A stretch of 64,000 nt of DNA, taken from NCBI GenBank assembly GCA_963708515.1, contig CAVPSX010000006.1, positions 62,001 through 126,000 on the forward strand, given 5' to 3'. Positions 41,372 through 48,487 of this stretch are shown here, piece by piece (position 1 is the first letter of the stretch; every line of letters starts with the position of its first letter). Both the position numbers and the translations under genes were made by a program. The stretch comes from JAPLJM01 sp963708515 (GTDB lineage Bacteria > Desulfobacterota > Syntrophia > Syntrophales > Fen-1087). A model generated the notes under the pieces. That model did no database searches, was not told where the DNA came from, and saw nothing but the letters and a program-made list of their open reading frames with translations.

Positions 41372-41991
41372 AGCACTTGAGACGACTTTACGACTGGGTT
41401 CTCCACTGGGCCGACACCCCTTACGGGGCGCCGGCCCTGTTCATGCTGTCCTTTGTGGAATCTTCCTTCTTCCCCGTTCCGCCGGACCCCCTGCTGATCG
41501 CCCTGGTGCTTGGCGCTCAGGCCAAGGCCTTCCGTTTCGCCCTGAACTGCACCGTGGCGTCCGTCCTAGGGGCCGTCTTCGGCTATGCGATCGGTTATTA
41601 CGTCTGGTGGTCCGGTCCGGATATGTTTTCACCGGTGGCTTGGTTCTTCTTCCAGAATATACCAGGCTTTTCCGTGGAATTGTTCCGCTATATCCAGGGA
41701 CTCTTCGAAAAGTGGAACTTCTGGATCATCTTCACTGCCGGTTTCACCCCCATCCCCTACAAGGTCTTCACGGTCTCCGGGGGGGCCTTTGCCGTGAACC
41801 TGCCCCTGTTTCTGCTTGCCTCCGTGGTCAGCCGGGGGGCCCGGTTCTTTCTCGTGGCCTTCCTCATCTGGAAGTTCGGGGCGCAGATCAAGAGCTTCAT
41901 CGATCGCCACTTCAACTGGCTGGCCATTCTCTTCACGGTGCTGCTCATCGGTGGTTTTGTCCTGATCAGATGGCTGGGTAAATCGGTGTAA
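41368..41991 (+). CDS. YqaA/DedA-type (VTT) membrane protein
   Basis: A 207-residue inner-membrane protein of the SNARE-associated/VTT superfamily, YqaA branch. 'LFMLSFVESSFFPVPPDPLL' and 'AGFTPIPYKVFTVSGGAFAV' carry the two re-entrant-loop motifs (E-x(3)-P-x-P and F-x-P-x-P-Y/K) of this family, which contains lipid scramblase-like and undecaprenyl-phosphate transport proteins. The ATG overlaps the activator stop (ATGA), so the two are translationally coupled, an unusual pairing. Function in this context is unknown. Confidence 0.85.
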   Translation: MKHLRRLYDWVLHWADTPYGAPALFMLSFVESSFFPVPPDPLLIALVLGAQAKAFRFALNCTVASVLGAVFGYAIGYYVWWSGPDMFSPVAWFFFQNIPGFSVELFRYIQGLFEKWNFWIIFTAGFTPIPYKVFTVSGGAFAVNLPLFLLASVVSRGARFFLVAFLIWKFGAQIKSFIDRHFNWLAILFTVLLIGGFVLIRWLGKSV

Positions 41992-42104
41992 AATCTGGCA
42001 GGATCCGCTTCAGGCCATTGATTGCTCGAACCCGGAGAAGCGAATAACCATTGTTATATTCGCGTTTATTTCATTCTGATGCGACAAGTCGGCCAAAAAT
42101 ATCT

Positions 42105-42139
42105 GTTTACAAAACAATATAAAGTATTATAATGTAAAC
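42105..42139 (+). promoter_or_regulatory. Promoter framed by an inverted repeat, ahead of the AbiEi remnant
   Basis: TTTACA at 42106-42111, 16 bp, TATAAT at 42128-42133. GTTTACA (42105-42111) and TGTAAAC (42133-42139) form an inverted repeat overlapping both hexamers. AbiEi antitoxins repress their own promoters through inverted repeats, so this may be the surviving control region of a type IV toxin-antitoxin pair. Confidence 0.6.
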
Positions 42140-42199
42140 CACTATGAAGAACTGCCGTGAAACATTAGTCACGTCCTCACTGTCCATCAGGCAGAATGA

Positions 42200-42368
42200 T
42201 ATACATCTTTCCTTGCCGCCCGCCTTTTTTCCGGTTTCGAGACCCGGGAAGGCTACAACATGGCTTCACCGGAGAAGGCCATTCTCGATACGATCTATCT
42301 GCGTAAAGCGATTCCCTTTCTGGACGAACTGGAGCTCACACGCCTCGACAGACGGAGGCTGGAGCAGC
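42200..42368 (+). pseudogene. Fragment of an AbiEi-type antitoxin gene
   Basis: About 56 codons, after an in-frame stop at 42197-42199: 'RLFSGFETREGYNMASPEKA' followed by 'ILDTIYLRKAIPFLDELELT' and 'RLDRRRLEQLA'. This is the conserved end of the AbiEi C-terminal domain ('ASPEKALLDLLYLR...'). The frame then runs straight into the 43-nt copy of the tRNA-Arg 3' end. The N-terminal DNA-binding part and the AbiEii toxin gene are missing, so it is a remnant cut by the recombination that formed the repeat. Confidence 0.6.
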
Positions 42369-42411
42369 TGGCGCGCCCGGCACGATTCGAACGTGCGACT
42401 TTCAGATTCGT
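42369..42411. repeat. 43-nt direct repeat of the tRNA-Arg 3' end (att-like)
   Basis: Identical over 43 nt to 43294-43336, covering the tRNA-Arg gene from inside the anticodon loop to the CCA. Duplicated tRNA 3' ends are the usual mark of integration by tyrosine recombinases. The segment between the copies (about 0.9 kb) carries an MNT/HEPN pair and no integrase. The last codons and stop of the HEPN gene lie inside this copy. Confidence 0.8.
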
Positions 42412-42743
42412 TTTAGTCCTTCGAGAAGGGGCTTTAATTCTAATAAACGTTCCTGCGAAACCTTCCAGACGGTCATCAGGTCAACCCCCATGTAATCGTG
42501 GATGAGAACGTTCCGCATCCCAGCCATTTTAGTCCAGGGGATATCAGGATGTTTTTTTCTGAACGATGTCGGAATGTGCTTGGCTGCTTCGCCGATGACT
42601 TCGAGACACCTGATTACAGCATTGACCGTTTTCTTGTCAGATGCAAACATTTCGTAAGACATCCCTTGTGTAAAATCCTCGATATCGGATATAGCATTTA
42701 TTACATCTTCGATGTAATCGGAGATCTCACGCCCTTTAGACAT
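42402..42743 (-). CDS. hepT: HEPN-domain toxin (HepT/DUF86 type)
   Basis: A 113-residue helical HEPN ribonuclease-type toxin. The R-x4-H motif is 'RNVLIH' in 'MAGMRNVLIHDYMGVDLMTV'; the preceding 'CLEVIGEAAKHIPTSFRKKHP' is typical of DUF86. Translation from ATG 42743 overlaps the partner MNT gene by eight bases. An open extension to 42950 is the shadow of the MNT gene. The final codons (CGA ATC TGA) lie in the att-like repeat, so the 3' end was completed by tRNA-derived sequence. MNT/HEPN pairs form type VII toxin-antitoxin systems in which the MNT enzyme AMPylates the HEPN toxin. Confidence 0.9.
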   Translation of the reverse strand: MSKGREISDYIEDVINAISDIEDFTQGMSYEMFASDKKTVNAVIRCLEVIGEAAKHIPTSFRKKHPDIPWTKMAGMRNVLIHDYMGVDLMTVWKVSQERLLELKPLLEGLKRI

Positions 42744-43026
42744 ACTCAACCTCAGATAGAATACGTTTACCGATTGCCGGTTTGAGAGCTGATTCCATGA
42801 CCAGGTCAACCTTGGCATGGAGCCGGCTCTCAAGATAATCTCGCAGATCCAAAAATTCAAAGAGGTCGATATTCCGATTGAAGGTGACGAGTATATCGAT
42901 ATCACTCCTCTTTCGCTGCTTGTCCCTGACATAGGAGCCAAACAAGCCAAGCCGCTGGACTCCGTAAAGGGATTCCATCTCGGTTTTGCTGTTTCTAATG
43001 ATTTTGATTATTTCCTGCTTTCCCAT
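42736..43026 (-). CDS. mntA: MNT-domain nucleotidyltransferase antitoxin
   Basis: A 96-residue minimal nucleotidyltransferase. 'LGLFGSYVRDKQRKRSDIDI' gives the GSxxR...S-D-x-D signature with both metal-binding Asp; a third acidic residue is expected in 'HAKVDLVMES'. It overlaps the HEPN gene by eight bases and is translated first, as usual for MntA/HepT. Known relatives inactivate HepT by transferring AMP to a Tyr near the R-x4-H motif; here 'HDYMG' supplies such a Tyr. No strong Shine-Dalgarno is visible. Confidence 0.9.
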   Translation of the reverse strand: MGKQEIIKIIRNSKTEMESLYGVQRLGLFGSYVRDKQRKRSDIDILVTFNRNIDLFEFLDLRDYLESRLHAKVDLVMESALKPAIGKRILSEVEYV

Positions 43027-43259
43027 AATTGCCTACCTGCAACATTATAAGTTAATAAAGCGTGAAAAAGGAACAGGTTTTTTATCCGATAACCTGTAAA
43101 CAGTTCCCTTGACTTTCATCAATCGACACGGAGTCACTGATAACCTTTCGTAATCTTGCATAAACGATGGAAGTTATCAAGGCAACATGTCAAGAAGCTG
43201 CACAAGAACCGGATGAACATCTTTTTTTCAGGCCAAGTGTAGAGACCCGTAGAGACCGG

Positions 43260-43287
43260 AAAAAAGGGCTTCCTTTCGGAAACCCTT
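43260..43287 (-). terminator. Terminator after the serS-tRNA unit
   Basis: On the minus strand AAGGG-TTTCC-GAAA-GGAAG-CCCTT-TTTT forms a GAAA-capped stem with a U tract, seven bases after the tRNA-Arg CCA end. It lies on the islet side of the tRNA. Confidence 0.85.
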
Positions 43288-43293
43288 AGTTAT

Positions 43294-43370
43294 TGGCGCG
43301 CCCGGCACGATTCGAACGTGCGACTTTCAGATTCGTAGTCTGACGCTCTATCCAGCTGAACTACGGGCGC
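43294..43370 (-). tRNA. tRNA-Arg (anticodon ACG)
   Basis: 77 nt with encoded CCA. Acceptor GCGCCCG/CGGGCGC, D-arm AGTTCAGCTGGATAGAGC, anticodon loop CTACGAA, T-arm with GTTCGAATC. Its 3' 43 nt are duplicated at 42369-42411. It is third in a tRNA series following serS. Confidence 0.95.
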
Positions 43371-43380
43371 ATATTAATAG

Positions 43381-43475
43381 TGGCGGAGAGAGCGGGATTT
43401 GAACCCGCGGTACACCTTTTAGGGGCGTACAATCGCTTAGCAGGCGATCGCTTTCGACCACTCAGCCATCTCTCC
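43381..43475 (-). tRNA. tRNA-Ser (anticodon GCT)
   Basis: 95 nt with CCA and the long variable arm of class II tRNAs. Acceptor GGAGAGA/TCTCTCC, anticodon loop CTGCTAA, T-arm GGTTCAAATCC. It lies between tRNA-Ser(TGA) and tRNA-Arg. Confidence 0.95.
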
Positions 43476-43562
43476 GATCAATCAGGTGCCGATTGTCAGG
43501 GATTAAGGCATTCGTTGAATGCTTTTGTATTGCCCTGTTCACTGGCCACTTATCGCTATTTC

Positions 43563-43648
43563 TGGCGGAGGGAGCAGGATTCGAACCCGCGAACCTTTCG
43601 GTCAACGGTTTTCAAGACCGCCGCCATAGACCACTCGGCCATCCCTCC
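43563..43648 (-). tRNA. tRNA-Ser (anticodon TGA)
   Basis: 86 nt with CCA, class II with a long variable arm. Acceptor GGAGGGA/TCCCTCC, anticodon loop CTTGAAA, T-arm GGTTCGAATCC. It starts only 15 bp after the serS stop on the same strand, so it is probably co-transcribed with the synthetase that charges it. Confidence 0.95.
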
Positions 43649-43663
43649 TGAATTTCTTCAATG

Positions 43664-44944
43664 CTATGCGCTGGCAGGAATCCTGTCAATGCCCCGCATG
43701 TAAGGTCTCAGAACGTCCGGTATCAGCACGCTGCCGTCTGCCTGCTGATAGTTTTCCAGCACGGCCACCGTCGTCCTGCCGGCTGCCAGTCCCGAACCAT
43801 TGAGCGTATGGACAAACTCCAGTTTGCCGGTTCCCTCTCGCCGGAAGCGAATCGACGCCCGCCGCGACTGGAAATCCTCAAAGTTGCTGCATGAAGAAAT
43901 TTCCCGGTAGGCGTCCTGCCCGGGCAGCCACGCCTCGATGTCGTAGGTCTTGGCGGCAGAAAAACCAAGGTCGGCCGTGCAGAGGCTCACCGTCCGATAG
44001 GGAATATCCAGCCTTTTGAGCACCTCTTCGGCGTTGGCGGTCAGTTTTTCGAGCTCATCGTAGGAGGCCTCCGGTGCGGCGAACTTGACCATCTCCACCT
44101 TGTTGAACTGGTGCTGGCGGATCAGCCCCCGTGTATCCTTCCCGTATGAACCGGCCTCCGCACGGAAGCACGGAGAATAAGCCACATATTTAAGGGGCAG
44201 ATCCTTTTCCATCAATATCTCATCCCGGTGAATATTGGTCACCGGCACTTCCGCCGTCGGGATCAGATAGTAATCCGTCTTCTCGATTTTGAAGAGGTCT
44301 TCGACGAATTTCGGAAGCTGTCCCGTTCCCGTCAGGCTGTCGCTGTTGGCCATGAAGGGGGGCAGCATCTCGGTGTATCCGTGCTCCCAGATATGCAGAT
44401 CGAGCATGAAATTGATGATCGCCCGCTCCAGCATGGCCCCAAGGCCCCGGTAAAGGGTAAACCGGGCGCCGGCGATTTTGGCGCCACGGGCAAAATCCAG
44501 GGCGCCGGTCATTTCACCGATTTCCCAGTGCGGCCGGGGCTGGAAATCAAAAAGTCTTTTTTCTCCCCAGGTGCGAATGACCGGGTTGTCTTCGGAACTG
44601 GTTCCGTATGCGACGGATTCGTGGGGGATATTGGGAATCGTCATGACGATTTCACCCAGCTCATCCTCCGTCTTCTTGAGGGCCTCGTCCAACTCCTTGA
44701 TACGGGCTGAAACCTCTCCCATGCGGGTAATCAGGGCAGAGGCGTCTTCCTTGCGTTTTTTCTTATCACCGACCTCCCGGGAAACCGTATTGCGCTCACT
44801 TCGCAACACCTCCACTGCCTGCAGGATATCTCTGCGTCTGGCGTCGAGGGCCAAAAAAGGACCGAAATCCGTTTCCAGGCCCCGCTCGAGCATTTTCCTG
44901 CGGACCGCCTCCCAATTCTGCCTGAGAAATCTGATGTCCAGCAT
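43664..44944 (-). CDS. serS: Seryl-tRNA synthetase
   Basis: Charges tRNA-Ser; 426 residues, class II synthetase. The N-terminal coiled-coil arm (about 30-100) binds the long variable arm of tRNA-Ser. Motif 2 is 'SPCFRAEAGSYGKDTRGLIR' and motif 3 'GSGLAAGRTTVAVLENYQ'; 'PTAEVPVTN' is also typical. AAGGAAGG precedes the ATG. Two tRNA-Ser genes follow directly on the same strand, an arrangement that could match enzyme and substrate dosage. Confidence 0.97.
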   Translation of the reverse strand: MLDIRFLRQNWEAVRRKMLERGLETDFGPFLALDARRRDILQAVEVLRSERNTVSREVGDKKKRKEDASALITRMGEVSARIKELDEALKKTEDELGEIVMTIPNIPHESVAYGTSSEDNPVIRTWGEKRLFDFQPRPHWEIGEMTGALDFARGAKIAGARFTLYRGLGAMLERAIINFMLDLHIWEHGYTEMLPPFMANSDSLTGTGQLPKFVEDLFKIEKTDYYLIPTAEVPVTNIHRDEILMEKDLPLKYVAYSPCFRAEAGSYGKDTRGLIRQHQFNKVEMVKFAAPEASYDELEKLTANAEEVLKRLDIPYRTVSLCTADLGFSAAKTYDIEAWLPGQDAYREISSCSNFEDFQSRRASIRFRREGTGKLEFVHTLNGSGLAAGRTTVAVLENYQQADGSVLIPDVLRPYMRGIDRIPASA

Positions 44945-45048
44945 ACCCCGGTCCTTCCTTCAACGTTCCTTTGTAAAGGAGAAGCCGCCTAACATGTTGC
45001 CTGTCCGAAGTCAATCATTTTATGGGACAGGAGTCACCCGGCGGGCTC

Positions 45049-46641
45049 TCAGGCCCGTTTGATTCTTCTCTGCAGCATTCCGATCATGGCCGTCATTTCG
45101 GAAATTTTCATGGCGGCGCAAGCACTGAAAAAAGTCGCGGCGCCGACGGCGGTGGCTGTGATCAGGAAGGTAAGCCGATGCTGAAAAGCCCCCCCTGGCT
45201 GATAGGGGAAAATCCGGTCCACGAGGATAATAGCCAGCCACATGGCTGCCGAAGCCAGAATCATCCTGAAAACCGATCTGCAAAAATCACGATCCATGAA
45301 GGAGCCGATTTTCTTGGTCAGGAGCACCGTCAGCAGGATGACATTCACGGCGGAGGCGATGGAGGTGGCCAGGGCAAGACCGCCATGCTTGAGCGGGAAC
45401 ATCAGGATAAGGCTGAAGACAATATTGACGATAAGGGCCACCATGGCGGCCTTCATGGGGGTCTTCGTGTCCTGCAGGGAATAAAAGGCCGAGATGATCA
45501 CGCGGATAACCGAGAAGGCCCAGAGACCGACCGCATAGAAAAACAGGGCCTGGGCGGTTAGGATGGTTGCAGTCGCGTCAAAATGTCCGCGCTGAAACAG
45601 GACCGAAATGATCGGCTCCCGTAAGGCAATCAGGGCAATCATGGCCGGGATGGTGATGAAAAGAATCAATCGTGTCGAAAAGGCGAGGGTTTTTTTGAAT
45701 TCCGCAACGTTTCCTTTCGAAATCTGATCCGAAAAACTCGGCAGCGTCGCCGTCCCCACGGCAATGGCAAAGACCCCGAGGGGAAGTTCTACGATGCGGT
45801 CGGCATAATAAAGATAGGAGACACTGCCGCGGGGTAAAAAAGATGCCAGGATGGTCCCGACGAAGATGTTGATCTGATAGACAGCCGCCCCGAGAACCGC
45901 GGGCAGCATGAGCAGGCCGATTTTTTTCAGACCGGGATGGGTGAAATTGAAAGCGGGTTTCAGCCGGACCCCCATGCGCACCAGGAAAGGCCATTGCATC
46001 GCCAGTTGCAGGATCCCCCCGATCATGACGCCGACGGCCAGCGCCACGATCGGGTCCCCGAAGAAATCCCTGAGTGTCAGGGCTGCCAGGATCATGGCGA
46101 TATTCAAAATGACCGGGGAGAGGGCCGGCGCGGCGAAATGCCGCAGGGAGTTCAGTATCCCCATGCAGAGCGCGACCAGTGAAATGAAAAAGATATAGGG
46201 AAACATCAGGCGGTTCAGGAAGACCGTGAGCTCATATTGCGCGGGGACCTTTGTGAAACCGGGCGCCATGACGGCCACGATGAGGGGGGAAAAAATGACA
46301 CCGGCGATGGAAATCACGACCAGAACAATGGACAGCATCGTAAAGGTGATATTGGCCAGTTCAAGGGCTTCCGTTTTTGTTTTTTTATGCAGATATTCCG
46401 TAAAAACAGGGACAAATGAAACGGTGAGCGACCCTTCTCCCAGAAGGCGCCTCAGCATATTGGGGATCCGGAAGGCGACAAAAAAGGCGTCCGTCGCAAT
46501 TCCCGCGCCGAAGAAGGCGGCCACCACCATGTCCCGGAGAAATCCGAAAATCCGGCTCAGCATCGTATACAGACCAACAACGCCGGCAGCCCTGGCGACC
46601 TTCGCATTTTCTCCGCCGTGACAATTTTCCTGTTCCATCAT
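45049..46641 (-). CDS. murJ: Lipid II flippase
   Basis: MurJ/MviN of 530 residues with about 14 membrane helices, flipping lipid II across the inner membrane for peptidoglycan synthesis. 'SRIFGFLRDMVVAAFFGAG', 'AFFVAFRIPNMLRRLLGEGS' and 'PRGSVSYLYYADRIVELPLG' are family signatures with the conserved Arg residues of the central cavity. The start is ATG 46641 or 46638. It is preceded by DUF167 and YggT genes, a common neighbourhood for envelope and division genes. Confidence 0.95.
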   Translation of the reverse strand: MMEQENCHGGENAKVARAAGVVGLYTMLSRIFGFLRDMVVAAFFGAGIATDAFFVAFRIPNMLRRLLGEGSLTVSFVPVFTEYLHKKTKTEALELANITFTMLSIVLVVISIAGVIFSPLIVAVMAPGFTKVPAQYELTVFLNRLMFPYIFFISLVALCMGILNSLRHFAAPALSPVILNIAMILAALTLRDFFGDPIVALAVGVMIGGILQLAMQWPFLVRMGVRLKPAFNFTHPGLKKIGLLMLPAVLGAAVYQINIFVGTILASFLPRGSVSYLYYADRIVELPLGVFAIAVGTATLPSFSDQISKGNVAEFKKTLAFSTRLILFITIPAMIALIALREPIISVLFQRGHFDATATILTAQALFFYAVGLWAFSVIRVIISAFYSLQDTKTPMKAAMVALIVNIVFSLILMFPLKHGGLALATSIASAVNVILLTVLLTKKIGSFMDRDFCRSVFRMILASAAMWLAIILVDRIFPYQPGGAFQHRLTFLITATAVGAATFFSACAAMKISEMTAMIGMLQRRIKRA

Positions 46642-46676
46642 GATTCTTCAGAAGACCGCTTGCAGAGAGGATTCAA

Positions 46677-46982
46677 TCACTGCTGTTGCGATAAATTTTC
46701 CGCAAGGACAGCCCGGACATCTTCACGTGTCAATCCCGCGATTGACACCTGCTTGTTTTTCGATTTGTGACCGGCCTCGATGGCGATCCTGTTTTTGGTC
46801 ACATGAAACAGGGAGGCCAGAAAAAGGATGCACGCTTCATTGGCCCGTCCATCGACGGGCGGCGCCGTGATCCTGATTTTGAGAGCGTCTCCCTGAAGGC
46901 CGGCCAACCCGCATTTGGATGACCGCGGCAGGACGCGGATCGCAAAAGAAACGCCTTCTTCTGTTTCCCTGATCGTCAGCAT
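46677..46982 (-). CDS. DUF167 (YggU-like) protein
   Basis: A 101-residue cytoplasmic protein: 'FAIRVLPRSSKCGLAGLQGD', 'LKIRITAPPVDGRANEACIL' and 'IEAGHKSKNKQVSIAG' are the DUF167 pattern ('APPVDGKAN' and 'GxxSRxK'). It lies 10 bp after the YggT-family gene, the standard order. The function of the family is not firmly known. Confidence 0.92.
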   Translation of the reverse strand: MLTIRETEEGVSFAIRVLPRSSKCGLAGLQGDALKIRITAPPVDGRANEACILFLASLFHVTKNRIAIEAGHKSKNKQVSIAGLTREDVRAVLAENLSQQQ

Positions 46983-46992
46983 GAGCTTGCGG

Positions 46993-47298
46993 CTACCGGA
47001 TATAACCGGTCATCTGAATCATCGTCTTGACGAGAAACGTCTGCAGAAAATAAATGATCATGATGACGATAATGGGAGAGATGTCGATTCCCAGGCCTCT
47101 GATCGGAATCAGACGGCGGATCGGAGCCATCACCGGTTCCGTTGCCCGGTATAAAAAGGTGACAATCGGGTTGTAAGGATCGGGATTGACCCAGGAAATC
47201 AGCGCCCTGCCGATAATGATCCACATGTAGATGGTAAGCCCCATGTCAATGATTTTTGCCAGGGCGCCAATCAAGTTTTCCACGACGAACATGACCAC
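46993..47298 (-). CDS. YggT-family membrane protein
   Basis: A 101-residue protein with two membrane segments. 'YMWIIIGRALISWVNPDPYN' and 'RATEPVMAPIRRLIPIRGLG' are hallmarks of YggT (W-x-N-P-D-N/Y-P and P-x-R-x-x-P). GAGGAG precedes the ATG. Relatives act near cell division and osmotic responses. It starts a minus-strand run YggT-DUF167-murJ-serS. Confidence 0.93.
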   Translation of the reverse strand: MVMFVVENLIGALAKIIDMGLTIYMWIIIGRALISWVNPDPYNPIVTFLYRATEPVMAPIRRLIPIRGLGIDISPIIVIMIIYFLQTFLVKTMIQMTGYIR

Positions 47299-47369
47299 TC
47301 CTCTATTGAGATTGCCTTGAAGGCATCTTTAACCTTCGGATTCTGGGTCTTTAAAGATAAAGTGCCCCA

Positions 47370-48149
47370 TCAATCAGGCAAAGACGCAACAAATGCGCCG
47401 ATGGCCTTGTTAAATTCCTCAACATTTTCAAGCATCACGAAATGACCGGCATCTTTTATCAGGGCCAGTTGCGCGCCCGGGATGTGGTCCTTGAGATACC
47501 GGGACATCTCCGGCGGGGTCATCTTGTCCTGGTCGCCGCAGATCACGAGCGCCGGAACGCGAATCTGAGAAACCGTCGCCGTCACATCGTGCTTATCGCA
47601 GGCCAGAAAATCGCCGTAAAGGACATCCGGATTCACGGCTGACATGCTTTTCGCAAGCATTTCCGAAAAACGGTCCCGGTTGCCTTTGGCCACGGAAAAT
47701 TTTACGGCCATCGCAATCACGGTTACCGGATCGGTCTTCAGGCCCTCCAGGATGAGCTGATTGACCGGCATGGCGGCCCCGCCGCCAACGGGCACGATGC
47801 CGGCCAGTGTGTCGCCATAGGTCAGCGCATAGCGCAGCGAGATCGCAGCGCCCAGGGATTGGCCGACAAGCACAGGCTTTTCGATGGCCAGCGCTTCCAG
47901 GATCTGCCGGACCCACTCCACATAAACAGCAACATCGCGCTCTCCCCGGCCCTCGGAACGGCCATGTCCCGGCAAATCCAGGGCCACGATGTTAAATGCA
48001 TTTTTCAACCGGGTGCACTGGTGTAGCCAGACAGTATGGTCCCCGCCGGAACCATGAATAAAGACGAGTGTTTTTTTTGCAGCCTCCCATGGGCGTTGGC
48101 TGGCCCAGCAAGCCATTTTCAATCCGTTCACCTCGTGGAAGCTGATCAT
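47370..48149 (-). CDS. Alpha/beta hydrolase
   Basis: A 259-residue cytoplasmic hydrolase. Oxyanion motif 'FIHGSGGDHTVW', nucleophile Ser in 'VLVGQSLGAAIS', Asp in 'VICGDQDKMTPP', His in 'IKDAGHFVMLEN': a complete catalytic triad in the right order. 'LDLPGHGRSEGRGERDVAVY' is typical of esterase/lactonase-like members. The substrate cannot be predicted. It stands alone; the region upstream is made of repeat sequence. Confidence 0.9.
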   Translation of the reverse strand: MISFHEVNGLKMACWASQRPWEAAKKTLVFIHGSGGDHTVWLHQCTRLKNAFNIVALDLPGHGRSEGRGERDVAVYVEWVRQILEALAIEKPVLVGQSLGAAISLRYALTYGDTLAGIVPVGGGAAMPVNQLILEGLKTDPVTVIAMAVKFSVAKGNRDRFSEMLAKSMSAVNPDVLYGDFLACDKHDVTATVSQIRVPALVICGDQDKMTPPEMSRYLKDHIPGAQLALIKDAGHFVMLENVEEFNKAIGAFVASLPD

Positions 48150-48173
48150 GCCCGTCCCTTTCCATAGTCAACG

Positions 48174-48330
48174 CAGCGAGACCTTCGAAAAATGGCTTCG
48201 CCGCGGCTCAAAATCTTTTTCGATAGGAATGCGAGTGCCGTTGGGGACAGATTTCAAATCTGTCCCCAAACGGAAAACATTTGATTCGCCGCTTGGGAAA
48301 CATTTTTCAGCGGTTATGCAAATTTCCAAT
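48174..48330. repeat. Composite inverted-repeat element with a GGGGACAG palindrome
   Basis: An arm at about 48176-48210 is roughly the inverse of an arm at about 48285-48322 (GCCGC...CATTTTTC...). Between them is a 29-bp palindrome (TTGGGGACAGATTT and its complement, 48241-48269). The right arm recurs at 55828-55866. The structure suggests a small non-autonomous element in the gap between the hydrolase gene and proC. Confidence 0.6.
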
Positions 48331-48424
48331 ACTGGTTTGATTATCACAGATTGATTCGGCAGTGCAAACAAAGATTAGCCCACTTTCATATTGACAGGAC
48401 CCATGAAAAAAGTCATTTATAACA

Positions 48425-48487
48425 AGATCGTAAAAAGTCCTTTTCCCTTCCCCGGCGGGAGGGGAGGAATAGGAGGGGGAAATCGTC
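48425..48487. repeat. Half copy of the CGTAAAAAGTCC repeat
   Basis: GATCGTAAAAAGTCC followed by a C-rich then G-rich stretch, as in the left half of the element at 1660-1727, but without the matching right end. The G-rich part (aggaggggga) supplies the Shine-Dalgarno of proC. Confidence 0.55.

Noticed and set aside
41364..41981. 205-codon frame overlapping the YqaA-type gene in another frame
   Set aside because: The YqaA frame has the family loop motifs and helix pattern; the other frame is Arg/Gly/Pro-rich.
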